Source: Loigolactobacillus iwatensis (GTDB lineage: Bacteria; Bacillota; Bacilli; Lactobacillales; Lactobacillaceae). From it: a DNA stretch of 64,000 nucleotides. Below, in pieces: positions 52,048 to 61,328 of this stretch; positions within the stretch are counted from its first letter, which is position 1; each line of letters opens with the position of its first letter. The stretch covers positions 62,001-126,000 of the forward strand of contig NZ_RHNP01000001.1 of NCBI RefSeq assembly GCF_003950295.1, in the 5' to 3' direction. A model generated the notes under the pieces. It was given only the letters and a program-made list of their open reading frames with translations. It had not been told where the DNA came from and did no database searches. A program made the position numbers and the translations under genes.

Positions 52048-52542
52048 TTATGCCTCTAATGATAATAATCGCTGTTTCATTGCCAAACCACCACGATAGC
52101 CACCAAGCTTGCCATCCTTACGTACTACTCGATGACAAGGAATCACAACTAATAATGGATTGGCTCCCACTGCACTAGCAACCGCACGAACTGCCGTAGG
52201 ATAACCGCTTGCGGCGGCCAATTCGGTGTAGGTCCATGTCTGGCCGTATGGAATTTTTAATAGCGTTTGCCAAACCTGCTGTTGTAATTTTGTTCCCGTT
52301 CGAACATCAAGCGGAATGCTTAACACTGAGCGTTTACCGGTAAAATAGTCGTTTAGTTGCCGCTCGTAGTTGGCCAATGATTTCTCTTTGGCGTTCGCTA
52401 CTTCAGAACTTGACAAATAGTGTTGGGCCTCATCAATTGAAGCATCTGGACTACCAACAAAAACTAAACCCTGATCAGAGGCAAACAAATAGTAATGTTC
52501 TCCCTGATAATTAAAAATTGCTCGGTATAACTGATTAGCCAT
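52048..52542 (-). CDS. ogt: Methylated-DNA-protein cysteine methyltransferase
   Basis: A 164-residue Ogt. The active-site motif IPCHRVV is intact and followed by GGYRGG; the helix-turn-helix region YGQTWTYTELAAASGYPTAVRAV is typical. It removes O6-alkylguanine by transfer to its own cysteine. ATG 52542 is chosen over GTG 52563, as GTGAG lies upstream. Confidence 0.92.
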   Translation of the reverse strand: MANQLYRAIFNYQGEHYYLFASDQGLVFVGSPDASIDEAQHYLSSSEVANAKEKSLANYERQLNDYFTGKRSVLSIPLDVRTGTKLQQQVWQTLLKIPYGQTWTYTELAAASGYPTAVRAVASAVGANPLLVVIPCHRVVRKDGKLGGYRGGLAMKQRLLSLEA

Positions 52543-52637
52543 AATCCAATCACTCACTTTCACTTAGCTAAATGCTTGACAATTCCCCAATATTAATTGA
52601 TTCTTACAGTGTAGTAAATTATTAAGGAGGCTTTTTT

Positions 52638-53492
52638 ATGACAACAACTGCTGGTACTTTGACACTTGGCGATAAGACGTTTAATCGCCTCGGTTACGGT
52701 ACAATGCAATTACCTGGTTCTGGTGTTTGGGGACCATCTGCAGACCCAGAAAATGCGCGCCGCGTTTTAGCTAAGGCGGTAGACCTAGGAATCAACTTTT
52801 TTGATACCGCTGATGCTTACGGTCCTTTCACCTCTAACTTACTTATGCGTGACACTTTTGCACCTTACCAAGGTAACTACAAGAATATCTTTATTTCAAC
52901 TAAAGTTGGTCAAACTCGGCAAGGACCAAATCTTTGGACTCCTGATGGTCGACCAGATTATTTACGCCAACAAGTCGAGCTTAACTTACGCACTTTAGGC
53001 GTTGATAGTATTGACCTTCTTTTTCTGCACCGAATTGATCCTAAGATTCCTCTAGAAGATCAATTAGGCGAACTGAAAAAAATGCAAGACGAGGGAAAAA
53101 TTAAACACATTGGTTTAAGCCAAGTTAAAATTCCTGAATTGCAAGCCGCAGAAAAGATTGCTCACATTGATGCTGTACAAAACTTATATAACGTTACAGA
53201 TCGCAGCGATGAGGACGTTTTGAATTACGCTGAACAACACAAAATTATTTTTGTACCTTGGTTCCCATTAGCAACTGGTAAGCTAGCTAATGAGGGTAGC
53301 GTGCTTAAAAAGATTGCGGATAAATATCAGGCAAGTCCTGCACAAATCGCCCTTGCTTGGCTATTAAAACGCTCACCAGTAATGTTACCAATTCCAGGAA
53401 CTGCTAGCTTAGATCATCTGGCCCAAAATGTTGCTGCAACTGCAATCAATTTATCTGATGATGACTTTCAAGCAATTGCTAATCTAAAATAA
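52638..53492 (+). CDS. Aldo/keto reductase
   Basis: A 284-residue AKR. The catalytic tetrad is visible: Asp and Tyr in FFDTADAYGP, Lys in ISTKVG, and His in LFLHRID. The C-terminal NADP loop contains IPGTASLDHL. The protein resembles the AKR group that reduces small aldehydes or sugar ketones. ATG 52638 follows TAAGGAGG. It is divergent from ogt. Confidence 0.92.
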   Translation: MTTTAGTLTLGDKTFNRLGYGTMQLPGSGVWGPSADPENARRVLAKAVDLGINFFDTADAYGPFTSNLLMRDTFAPYQGNYKNIFISTKVGQTRQGPNLWTPDGRPDYLRQQVELNLRTLGVDSIDLLFLHRIDPKIPLEDQLGELKKMQDEGKIKHIGLSQVKIPELQAAEKIAHIDAVQNLYNVTDRSDEDVLNYAEQHKIIFVPWFPLATGKLANEGSVLKKIADKYQASPAQIALAWLLKRSPVMLPIPGTASLDHLAQNVAATAINLSDDDFQAIANLK

Positions 53493-53494
53493 TC

Positions 53495-53564
53495 AAAAAA
53501 ATAGTCGCTGGATTAATCGGTAAATAGTCGTATTTACCAAGTAATTCTCAGGCTATTTTTTATT
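53495..53564 (+). terminator. Terminator of the aldo/keto reductase gene
   Basis: AAAAAATAG pairs with CTATTTTTT, and inside it GGTAAATA pairs with TATTTACC. Confidence 0.7.
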
Positions 53565-53577
53565 AAAAAATTTGCAA

Positions 53578-53868
53578 TCAATAAGCTAACCGCCGCTGTT
53601 TATTAGCCAACCGAACATAATTAATTGCTTTAAATGGTAGTTGAATTGGCTTACCTGCCTGTTCGATAATCAAAAATCCTCGTGGATCAAAATCAACTAG
53701 ATAACCCTGACATTTTTTCCCAGACCAGGCGGCCGACAACCACACTGTTACCAAATAGTGTTCCTCCATTGCCTGTTCTAGTACCGCTATTAATTCATTT
53801 GAACTTTGTTTTGGCACAATATTATAAAACCAACTAAAGAAATCCCCTGGTACAATTTTTGCTTGCAT
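53578..53868 (-). CDS. Small protein resembling the C-terminal half of YolD-like proteins
   Basis: A 96-residue protein. The C-terminal half (GYLVDFDPRGFLIIEQAGKP) shows the small beta-domain pattern of YolD-like proteins, as in the 53995 neighbour, but the DRGMxKW start is missing. ATG 53868 follows GGGAGTAGGG. It lies 126 bp after the SOS cassette, separated by repeat-like sequence, and may be a degenerate or free-standing member. Confidence 0.55.
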   Translation of the reverse strand: MQAKIVPGDFFSWFYNIVPKQSSNELIAVLEQAMEEHYLVTVWLSAAWSGKKCQGYLVDFDPRGFLIIEQAGKPIQLPFKAINYVRLANKQRRLAY

Positions 53869-53994
53869 TACCCTACTCCCTTTACCTCATGCTAGACTGT
53901 GGCTGAAAACCGTGGTTGAAAAAGTATCCGAATATACATTTCTAAAAAATTAGCGAATAACGTAGTAAATTTAATTAAAGCAGCACAGAGCTTT

Positions 53995-54375
53995 TTATGG
54001 TTGAAACGACACATTTCTGATATCGGTGAGTGCCACTGTCTTTGTCAACTGACTAATTTTCAGGACAATATTGGCCTCATCATAGCCAACAACAATTCCA
54101 ACTACATCAGGTAGATAGGCTCCATTTTGCACAACTTTTTGTTGAACGTAAACTAAACACTGTTTACGCCAGCCTTTTTCCAGTCGCCTAGTTATTTCAG
54201 CAAATGATTGTTCAGATTTAGGCTGAATTTCTTGTTCGGCAAGAAGCAACTGTTTCAGTGCCCGGGTATGATCCGATAGGAAAAATCCACCCCACTTAAG
54301 CATGCCCCGATCATGGTAGTCGAAATCAAAGAAGTGCTGAACGACCTTATCTGAAAATTGATAACTTGCTTTCAT
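53995..54375 (-). CDS. YolD-like protein of the SOS cassette
   Basis: A 126-residue protein starting MKASYQFSD and carrying the YolD signature DYHDRGMLKWGGFFLSDHTRALK. A C-terminal beta-domain (VVGIVVGYDEANIVLKIS) follows. YolD-like proteins are encoded beside UvrX-type polymerases and are thought to act as their UmuD-like partners. It starts four bases inside the end of the upstream gene, so all are cotranslated. Confidence 0.78.
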   Translation of the reverse strand: MKASYQFSDKVVQHFFDFDYHDRGMLKWGGFFLSDHTRALKQLLLAEQEIQPKSEQSFAEITRRLEKGWRKQCLVYVQQKVVQNGAYLPDVVGIVVGYDEANIVLKISQLTKTVALTDIRNVSFQP

Positions 54376-54707
54376 TCGACCTGATTCCCTCTTTTCTGAA
54401 TTTGCCGTTGTGAGCTAGGCCATAAGAAATGATAAAAACCTTCATATTCAATATTAAATTCCGTTAAACGTTTAATTTCTTGAATCAATAGTTCTAACCG
54501 ATGCAAGTCAAATTCAGTAATCGTTCGTACTGGCACTGATCGTTCAACTTGGTGTAGGCGTTGATAATTAAAGAAAAAATTATACGTCTGATCATAGCGG
54601 TCATTGACAACTTTTATCCAGTAGCGCGTTTGTCGCCTCTGCTTAAATTGATCCTGGCAGCGCTGAACAATTAATTTTGCTTCCCGCTTTAAAATTTGAT
54701 CATTCAA
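54372..54707 (-). CDS. Unrecognised SOS-cassette protein between uvrX and yolD
   Basis: A 111-residue, charged, helical protein. I start it at TTG 54707 because GGAGGT lies six bases upstream within the end of uvrX; longer starts at 54722 and 54839 are less good. Its stop overlaps the YolD-like start by four bases. The context suggests a role with the error-prone polymerase, but no domain is recognised. Motif-like segments: RYWIKVVNDRYDQTYNFFFN. Confidence 0.65.
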   Translation of the reverse strand: MNDQILKREAKLIVQRCQDQFKQRRQTRYWIKVVNDRYDQTYNFFFNYQRLHQVERSVPVRTITEFDLHRLELLIQEIKRLTEFNIEYEGFYHFLWPSSQRQIQKRGNQVE

Positions 54708-55998
54708 AGCTATTACCTCCATTATGGCCGCCAACCAACGCGCTTCGCCGAATAAGCGTTCCACCTCGCAACAGGCTACTGGCCATGACAAGTGATGTTG
54801 TCCCAAACTTAGCTCTAACCTGATCAACGACGTGATCAAATTGCTGTTGTTTAATTTGGCGGTGAAGGGGAGTGAATAAATCTAACTGTTCCCCGGTGTT
54901 AGCACACAATCGTGAGCAATAAACAGCAATATTTCGAATCGCCTCGCCCTGCCAAAACTGGCGAAATAATCGCAGTAGCTGCTCGGTAATTAAACGACTT
55001 TCATCTGTTGGTTCCAACTTACACTCGTGGGAAAACCCACTGCGCTTAGTATCAGTATCTGCGGCATAAGCAAAACCAATACTCAAACTAAGACAACTTG
55101 TTAATTGATGGTGATGTCGAACTCGTGCGGCCACTTGCTGACCAATCTCCTTAATCACCAATTCAATCTCTGTCTGTTGACTATAATCACGCGGCAAAAC
55201 TTGCGAGTTTCCTAGACTCTTATCCTTAGGCTTAATTCGTTGGGAAAGCTTACTCCGATCAATTCCCCAAGCCAGCGCAAATAATTGAGCACCAATAATT
55301 CCCATTTCTTGCACCAACATATACGGATTACTGTGAGCCAGCTCAAATAGATTCGTAATCCCAAGTCGTGTTAGATGTCGAGCCGTTCTTTTACCAATAC
55401 TCCAAACATCGACTAAATTTGAAATTGTCCAAAGCTTCGTTGGTACTGTTGCATAAGTAACTTGACCGATAAAATTCTGATCATGCTTAGCGTAAACATC
55501 TAGTGCAATCTTTGCTTGCAGTGGGTTTTCACCAATTCCAACGGTCAATCGTAAACCCAATTCTTTATGGACGGTGTCTTGAATTAGTTGAGCAACTTGT
55601 TGCGGCGATGAACCAAACAGGCGCCATGAATGTGTTAGATCCAGAATTGATTCATCAATTGAATAGGGATAAAGATCTTCATCCGCAACAAAACGCTGAA
55701 AAATTGTATTAATTTGTAAATTCTTTTTAATGTATAAATTCATCCGTGGAGGCACAATTATTAAGCGGGGATCATCGGGTAAATCACGCCTGCGACTAAC
55801 GTTAGTAATATGAAATAGTTGTTTAGCCATAGGCGATGTTGCCAAAATCAGACCACCATTAGTATTATCCGCCTCTGACATCACAACCAGACAAGTCTTG
55901 AGTGGCTCTAATCCTCGACTAACGCACTCAACACTAGCGTAGAAGGATTTATTATCAATTAAAAAATAAACACCGTGTGGTTCATGTGAATAATCCAC
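54700..55998 (-). CDS. uvrX: Y-family error-prone DNA polymerase (UvrX type)
   Basis: A 432-residue ImpB/MucB/SamB-family polymerase that bypasses DNA damage. Catalytic residues: Asp in FLIDNKSFYASVE (palm, metal-binding) and SIDES with Asp-Glu. The helix-hairpin-helix WSIGKRTARHLTRLG and the little-finger domain follow. GTG 55998 is used; GTG 56010 overlaps the ribosome binding site region (AAGGTGG). A perfect LexA box is 42 bp upstream. Confidence 0.92.
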   Translation of the reverse strand: MDYSHEPHGVYFLIDNKSFYASVECVSRGLEPLKTCLVVMSEADNTNGGLILATSPMAKQLFHITNVSRRRDLPDDPRLIIVPPRMNLYIKKNLQINTIFQRFVADEDLYPYSIDESILDLTHSWRLFGSSPQQVAQLIQDTVHKELGLRLTVGIGENPLQAKIALDVYAKHDQNFIGQVTYATVPTKLWTISNLVDVWSIGKRTARHLTRLGITNLFELAHSNPYMLVQEMGIIGAQLFALAWGIDRSKLSQRIKPKDKSLGNSQVLPRDYSQQTEIELVIKEIGQQVAARVRHHHQLTSCLSLSIGFAYAADTDTKRSGFSHECKLEPTDESRLITEQLLRLFRQFWQGEAIRNIAVYCSRLCANTGEQLDLFTPLHRQIKQQQFDHVVDQVRAKFGTTSLVMASSLLRGGTLIRRSALVGGHNGGNSFE

Positions 55999-56039
55999 TT
56001 TCTCCACCACCTTAAAACTAAAGCACTTAAGCTTTTAGG

Positions 56040-56051
56040 GAACATATGTTC
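56040..56051. promoter_or_regulatory. LexA (DinR) box
   Basis: GAACATATGTTC is a perfect match to the Gram-positive SOS consensus GAACNNNNGTTC. It is just upstream of uvrX and places the whole cassette in the SOS regulon. Confidence 0.92.
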
Positions 56052-56359
56052 TAATTGAATTCATCATACGCCGAATAGGTATTAAGTGCAAGCCAAAATA
56101 AAAAAGAATCAACCGATATGCTAGTAAAATTCACTAAAATATCGTTTGATTCATAATTGACTGAATAGCGTTTCACGTGAAACTAAACAGCATTTAAGTT
56201 TATCCCAACTACATTTTGCTTTAAACTATTAGCAAGTTGCAGTGGGTATTCAATCTACCAACCTTGTTGATAAGGGCTAATCTGTTTGGTTCCCAATTAT
56301 TTCAAAAAGGACACCACTCCGTCAAAATTGATAATTCAGAGCGCTTTTCAAAATACACT

Positions 56360-56899
56360 CTAGCCCAGTGCACTCAATTGCTCAGCCTGCCACTGCTCTT
56401 TAGTTAAATCGTAGGCTTTTACACTAATAATTTCACCAGTCTGGGAACGAAAATCTTGTATTTTTCCGCGATCAATCATACCTAATTTCTCCATCACGCG
56501 TGCTGATTTCTGATTTATCGCTGCATAATGGGCTTCTAAGCGCTGAAAATTCAGTGTTTCAAATCCATAACGCACTAATGCTTGGCCAGCTTCAGGAACG
56601 ATCCCTTTGCCCCAATCGGCCTGTGCCAACGCATAAGTTAGAATTCCGCTATTTCCATTTGGATGAAATTCAAAAAAACCAACTAGTTTTTTGCTGGATT
56701 TTAGCTCAATTCCAAAAACAGTGCTGATGTCACGACCAAAATGGTCCGTAATTTCCTGTTGGATAGCAGCCAAATTAGTTGCCTGTTGATAACGTAAATA
56801 CCTCACAACATCTGCATCCCGCAATACTTGGAATAGATCAACTGCGTCCGTCATAGTAATCGGACGTAACCGCAAACGCGGGGTTTCGATAACTGCCAT
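56360..56899 (-). CDS. RimJ/RimL-type GNAT acetyltransferase
   Basis: A 179-residue GNAT started at ATG 56899 behind GGAGTGA; 21 more residues to 56962 lack a ribosome binding site. It begins ETPRLRLRPITMTDAVDLF, the RimJ/L signature, and has the YALAQADWGKGIVPEAG acetyl-CoA site and YAAINQKSARVMEKLGM. Members acetylate ribosomal proteins or other amines. Target unknown. Confidence 0.88.
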   Translation of the reverse strand: MAVIETPRLRLRPITMTDAVDLFQVLRDADVVRYLRYQQATNLAAIQQEITDHFGRDISTVFGIELKSSKKLVGFFEFHPNGNSGILTYALAQADWGKGIVPEAGQALVRYGFETLNFQRLEAHYAAINQKSARVMEKLGMIDRGKIQDFRSQTGEIISVKAYDLTKEQWQAEQLSALG

Positions 56900-57229
56900 A
56901 GTAAAATCACTCCATTTCAATTCAATAATGACTAGATTAGGCGTCGTTACGTTAGATTGCAAGCGACTTGCTTGTCAGATTTTCAACCAAAAAGTATTTT
57001 AATTGTTATTTACTAATCCAGCAAAAATAGATTATCATCAATTTCTAAAGATTCTCTGAATTTCCTAAATTTAAACTAAGTAAAAAACAAATTTAAAATT
57101 TATTCAATTAAGCATGGTAAACTAAGTGTTTAGAAACAGACTTCACTATTTCGCAAAAAAGTTGTTATTCCAAATATAAACTATCATCGTTATTACAGTA
57201 TTTGATCAAGCAGTAAGGGAGTTTTTGTT

Positions 57230-57823
57230 ATGAAAAATCCAAATGAACCAAATAGTCGAATGGCTCGCCGTCACGCTAACCGCAGTGACCAGCGTAAGCA
57301 AGAAAAAAAGCCGGCTAGACCAAGTAAAAGAGTGCCCCAAAAGCAGCCTGGTGGGCCTTCATTCTTTTCACGAAACAAGTGGTGGTTGGTTGTTATCGTT
57401 ATCTTGATTGTCATTTTTGGTATTTACGCTGAATTTTCTAGTATTACTACTGAAAACAACGCTGACTCCACAACAACCAATACAAGTAGTTCCAGTCAAA
57501 ATACAAGTAGTAGTTCCTCCGAGCCCAAAAAGGCAAACACTAAATCCGAAACAACTGATAATACCAGTGATACAACTAACGACACTACCGCTAATGACGA
57601 CACTGCTGATTCACAGTCAGCTTCAGCGGCTAGTCAAGCAGCCGCTGAAAGTGATTCGGCGGCCGCTAGCAGCAATACTAGCTCAACAGGTACAAGTAGT
57701 GGCCAAACCTTTTCAAACGTTACTGACGCCGTTAATTGGGCACGTCAAAACATGGGCAATTTCAGTAACTTCCACGTATCGTCAGATGGTCAAGGTCAAT
57801 ACGTCGTTGAGTTTACTAAATAA
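57230..57823 (+). CDS. Membrane-anchored Ser/Thr-rich protein
   Basis: A 197-residue protein: basic cytoplasmic N-terminus (about 45 residues), one hydrophobic segment (WWLVVIVILIVIFGIYAEF), then about 90 residues of low-complexity Ser, Thr, Asn, Asp and Ala. A small C-terminal domain starts DAVNWARQNMGNFSNFHVSS. The architecture is that of an envelope protein spanning the wall with a glycosylatable stalk. No activity is recognised. ATG 57230 follows AAGGGAG. Confidence 0.78.
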   Translation: MKNPNEPNSRMARRHANRSDQRKQEKKPARPSKRVPQKQPGGPSFFSRNKWWLVVIVILIVIFGIYAEFSSITTENNADSTTTNTSSSSQNTSSSSSEPKKANTKSETTDNTSDTTNDTTANDDTADSQSASAASQAAAESDSAAASSNTSSTGTSSGQTFSNVTDAVNWARQNMGNFSNFHVSSDGQGQYVVEFTK

Positions 57824-57909
57824 CCCGCCACGTTTAAGTAATATTATTTCCCACATTAACTATTTTCTATTAGTATAAGGATAGACTAAATTTTATGAGG
57901 TGAACTTTA

Positions 57910-58395
57910 ATGGAAATTACACGTCACGGTAACACACTATTAACTAACGGACAGCCACCAAAGATTGGTGATAAGCTGCCAGTATTTGTCGTTCAAGATA
58001 AAAATAATCACGCAGTGACCAATACTGATCTAACTGGCCAGACAACGCTCATTAGTATTGTACCGGATATCAATACTCGCGTTTGTAGTATTCAAACAAA
58101 ACACTTTAACGCCGATGCTGATAAAATTCCTAACATTCGTTTCGTTACGGTTTCAACTAACACACCAGCACAACAGGCTACTTGGTGCGCTGCAGCAGGT
58201 GTTACCCGAATGGAAATGTTGGCTGACGAAAAACACGTTTTGGGGGATGCTTTTGGCATCTATGTCGCTAGCAATAATACCTTAGCGCGCTCAATCTTTA
58301 TTATTGACGCTGCAGGAATTATTCAATACTCCGAAATTGTTACCGAACAGACCAACGAGCCCAATTACCAGGCAGCCTTAGATTTTCTTAATTAA
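57910..58395 (+). CDS. tpx: Thiol peroxidase (Tpx)
   Basis: A 161-residue atypical 2-Cys peroxiredoxin. The peroxidatic Cys is in VPDINTRVCSIQT and the resolving Cys in ATWCAAAG, about 34 residues later. It reduces H2O2 and alkyl hydroperoxides with thioredoxin. ATG 57910 follows ATGAGGTG. The Ile-Arg change in the usual DIDTGVC loop is minor. Confidence 0.93.
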   Translation: MEITRHGNTLLTNGQPPKIGDKLPVFVVQDKNNHAVTNTDLTGQTTLISIVPDINTRVCSIQTKHFNADADKIPNIRFVTVSTNTPAQQATWCAAAGVTRMEMLADEKHVLGDAFGIYVASNNTLARSIFIIDAAGIIQYSEIVTEQTNEPNYQAALDFLN

Positions 58396-58419
58396 CTAGT
58401 TTGTTATTTAATTGCGCGT

Positions 58420-58460
58420 AAAAATGCTCCGCACGACAACCATCGCGCGGAGCATTTTTA
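58420..58460. terminator. Bidirectional terminator between tpx and the LCP gene
   Basis: Perfect 13-bp stem AAAAATGCTCCGC / GCGGAGCATTTTT. Confidence 0.88.
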
Positions 58461-58471
58461 GATACCGAATT

Positions 58472-59542
58472 TTAATAGGTATTATACGTATAGTAGACGG
58501 TATCAAGCCCGAAAGTATTATAGGTTTGATTACTTGTGCCATTAAAGGTTGGATTCAAAGCGTTTAAGCGCGTTTCATCATTATCAAGTTGCTTTTTTGG
58601 TAAAGCCATTTCTGCACGCATTTTGTTCGAAGCCTTGGTTAATTGACTAGTTGACGCAATCTGGTAGGAACTACCATTAATCCACGCAGACTGCCCTTGT
58701 AAATGTTGCGAAGAAATGTGGTCAGCGTTTTTGTGGTACTTGAGCCCCAACCGAATAATATTATTAAATGGTAGATCCGTGCGTACGTTAGGTTGCAGCG
58801 ACTTTAAAAGGGCATCATAATGACTAATTCCCTTAGGTGAAGCCAACTTTTTCATAACTGCCCGGATAACCTCTTGTTGCCGCATTTGGCGGCCATAATC
58901 ACCACGGGGATCCTCATAACGCATTCGTGCATAAGTTAGCGCCTGCTTACCGTTCAAATGCTGTTTACCCTTTGGAATCGTTATGCCGTTAAGGGAAACC
59001 ACCATCGGGCTGTTAACCGTCACGCCACCAACAGCATCCACGACCTTCTGCAAACCACCCATATTAACGGTCACGTAATAATCAATCGGAATCCCTAATA
59101 ACTTGCTAACGGTCTTCTTGGCCATCGTTGAACTCCCAATGTTGTAAGCCGCGTTAATTTTTTGCATATTACGCTTCTTATCACCAGACATTTCAGCAAG
59201 CGTGTCCCGGGGAATACTGTACATCATTGTTTTGTGGGTCTTCGGGTTCAAAGTTGCCACGATCAAAGTATCCGAATTTCCCCGGTCAACCCGCCCATCA
59301 GCACCAGTATCAACCCCTAAAAATAAAATTGAAACCGGCTTGCCTTGTTCAATTACCTGGGGCGCCTTTGTCGTAGCTGGCGAATACATTTTATCAAACG
59401 ATGCTTGTGTTTTGTGTAGGATGCTGTAGGCAAAACCGCCGCCAGCAAGAAGTAAAACTAATAATACTCCCAACAGTGTCCATAAAATCCAATGATGCTT
59501 TTTACGCGCTGGCCTCTGCTGTCGCCGTGATGTCCTATTCAT
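58472..59542 (-). CDS. LytR-CpsA-Psr (LCP) family phosphotransferase
   Basis: A 356-residue membrane protein: N-terminal basic stretch and one TM helix (about residues 18-40), then the external LCP domain with ILFLGVDTGADGR, DTLIVATLN and YSIPRDT. LCP enzymes attach wall teichoic acid or polysaccharide to peptidoglycan. Conserved Arg and Asp residues in those motifs are present. ATG 59542 follows GAGGAG. Confidence 0.93.
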   Translation of the reverse strand: MNRTSRRQQRPARKKHHWILWTLLGVLLVLLLAGGGFAYSILHKTQASFDKMYSPATTKAPQVIEQGKPVSILFLGVDTGADGRVDRGNSDTLIVATLNPKTHKTMMYSIPRDTLAEMSGDKKRNMQKINAAYNIGSSTMAKKTVSKLLGIPIDYYVTVNMGGLQKVVDAVGGVTVNSPMVVSLNGITIPKGKQHLNGKQALTYARMRYEDPRGDYGRQMRQQEVIRAVMKKLASPKGISHYDALLKSLQPNVRTDLPFNNIIRLGLKYHKNADHISSQHLQGQSAWINGSSYQIASTSQLTKASNKMRAEMALPKKQLDNDETRLNALNPTFNGTSNQTYNTFGLDTVYYTYNTY

Positions 59543-59749
59543 AAAAATTGAGCTCCTCCAAAAAATATTTACGTCTCTTAGCGTACCACAAAAATAAATA
59601 TTCTCCCGCTAAATTCAATGAACTTAATGATAAATTTACGACTTAAAAGTTAAATTCACTTTTAAAAAATAGCCTACACCTACTGTTGAATAGCGGGTGT
59701 ACCGCACAAATATTTATAACACGCAAAGAGCTAGCTTTTACCCCACTTC

Positions 59750-59911
59750 TTATTTCTTCCGCCTATTTTGAAAATAGACACCCAGTTGGCGACTAAATAA
59801 CATTAATCCGATACAAATTAACGTCCAAAACCAACCGCCGTAACGAAATAAACTCCCTGCAATAACAAATAAAACCAGTAAATAGAGACCACTCTGAAGA
59901 AGCCGCTTCAT
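59750..59911 (-). CDS. Tiny membrane protein, 53 aa
   Basis: Short ORF with a good ribosome binding site (AGGGGGT) seven bases before ATG 59911. The product begins MKRLLQSGLY, has two hydrophobic segments (YLLVLFVIAGSLF and WFWTLICIGLMLF) and ends in a basic tail QNRRKK. It starts four bases after the stop of the 61-residue gene, so they form an operon. Codon quality and spacing make it real, but no function is known. Confidence 0.65.
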   Translation of the reverse strand: MKRLLQSGLYLLVLFVIAGSLFRYGGWFWTLICIGLMLFSRQLGVYFQNRRKK

Positions 59912-59915
59912 TAAT

Positions 59916-60101
59916 TTACCCCCTTAGCCAAAGGTTGATCGCAATTCCAAGCACTAGGATGGCTAATACAATATATAACCCGCATAGAAAATACCGACTG
60001 ATTCTTAATGCCCGAAGCGCAAATAAAACAAAAACCAACGCCCCAGCTATTCCTAAAGATAATTCTAATGGTTGATGATAAACACTAAAGAAACGCCACA
60101 T
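59916..60101 (-). CDS. Small membrane protein, 61 aa
   Basis: From ATG 60101 (AGGAT ten bases upstream); GTG 60110 is an alternative. Two hydrophobic helices (about residues 13-30 and 38-57) separated by a basic turn RALRISR, and the C-terminus is short. Operon partner of the 53-residue protein at 59750. Confidence 0.65.
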   Translation of the reverse strand: MWRFFSVYHQPLELSLGIAGALVFVLFALRALRISRYFLCGLYIVLAILVLGIAINLWLRG

Positions 60102-60202
60102 ATTAACCACATCCTGCTCTTTTCTTCAGTATAGCAGGAGCTAGGATTAAGAAGACAGCATTAACCATCCCTCTTTTATTCACCAATAATGACTATCAAA
60201 AT

Positions 60203-61072
60203 CTAATTATCCTCTGATTCACCCTTATTCTGAAGATAACCCATTTCTTTCAGTGTTTTACGAATTGATGCCATTGACTCCGGTGAAGGCCGTTGCGATT
60301 TAGCAGCCGATTTAACTGGTTTAGCTGTTTGTTTACCTGACACGTTTTCTTGCCGACCACTTGGATTATCGGCCGACATGGCGTCCATCGTTTGATTGAG
60401 TGCATGATCAACAAAAACGTTCCCATGATTGGTGGCATGACCTTTAGTCCAACGATAACTAATCTGACTAAAGCGTGGTAATAGTAGCACCAAGGCCTGC
60501 CATAATTCTTTATTGGCCAACGGTTTACCCGGCCCCCGCGTCCATCCTTTTCGCTGCCAACCTGCCAGCCAACGTTTAGTAATCGCATTAAGAACGTATT
60601 GTGAGTCAGCTATGACAACAATTGGTATTGTCACTGGCCAAGTTTGCGCAATATACCGCAGCCCTTCTAGCAGTGCCGTAATTTCCATTTTATTATTTGT
60701 CGCTCCAAATTCACCAGCCGAATCGCTCACTTCTTGATCATTATACTGAATCAAGTAGGCCCAGGCCGCCTTGTCTCCAGCCTTAACGTGCTGACCGTTA
60801 ACGTTTCCCGTATTACGTGAACCGCCGTCGGTATATAAATAAATTGTATCCGGTTGGTGTTGGACTGGCGCTATTGGGCTAGTTTTGGCGCCCACTTTTG
60901 GCTTTGTCGTTTGCTGCTCCGCTAACCAAGCCCGGGCCTCCGTCTGACTTTTAAAACCCTTGTAGCGGGCACCATTAAAGCCTTCAACAAGCGTCTTTGC
61001 CTGTGTCCAGGTTGTTTTAAACACGCCTTGTTTACGTCCGCGCGCAATTGCATAAAATTTTTCTGCTGCCAA
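60203..61072 (-). CDS. rnhA: Ribonuclease HI with N-terminal viroplasmin (RNH1-N) domain
   Basis: A 289-residue protein. Residues 4-50 (KFYAIARGRKQGVF...GARYKGFKSQTEARAWL) form the double-stranded RNA/hybrid-binding domain also found in eukaryotic RNase H1. The catalytic domain follows with Asp in YTDGG, Glu in NKMEI, Asp in ADSQYV and Asp in VDHALN, so the active site is complete. A Lys/Ser/Pro-rich tail closes it. TTG 61072 is chosen, eight bases after TGGAG; GTG 61081 is an alternative. Confidence 0.9.
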   Translation of the reverse strand: MAAEKFYAIARGRKQGVFKTTWTQAKTLVEGFNGARYKGFKSQTEARAWLAEQQTTKPKVGAKTSPIAPVQHQPDTIYLYTDGGSRNTGNVNGQHVKAGDKAAWAYLIQYNDQEVSDSAGEFGATNNKMEITALLEGLRYIAQTWPVTIPIVVIADSQYVLNAITKRWLAGWQRKGWTRGPGKPLANKELWQALVLLLPRFSQISYRWTKGHATNHGNVFVDHALNQTMDAMSADNPSGRQENVSGKQTAKPVKSAAKSQRPSPESMASIRKTLKEMGYLQNKGESEDN

Positions 61073-61238
61073 GATCAACACTCCATTCCGTTAAAAAGCT
61101 ATCTACTAATTTTAGCATAGCGCGTGCCTTTTCAAACACATTACAACTTATGACCCAGCCCACCACTTAACAACAAAAAAATGGACCAAAGTACACCTTG
61201 CAAACAGTGTCGCTTTAATCCATTAATTTAAATCAGAT

Positions 61239-61328
61239 TTAGAAAATACTTTTACAATTACTTTCCTGATCAATTTAAGATAAATGTATTTAAAAAAGCA
61301 TATTCCTATATATTTTCAAACACTCTCT
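61239..61328. repeat. Intergenic repeat family 2, copy e
   Basis: TTTACAATTACTTTCCTGATCAATTTAAG, AATGTATTTAAAAAAGC and TATTTTCAAACACTCTCTAAG. It lies just downstream of the CBS-ACT gene; the inner blocks match copies at 4790, 13064 and 42165. Confidence 0.55.
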
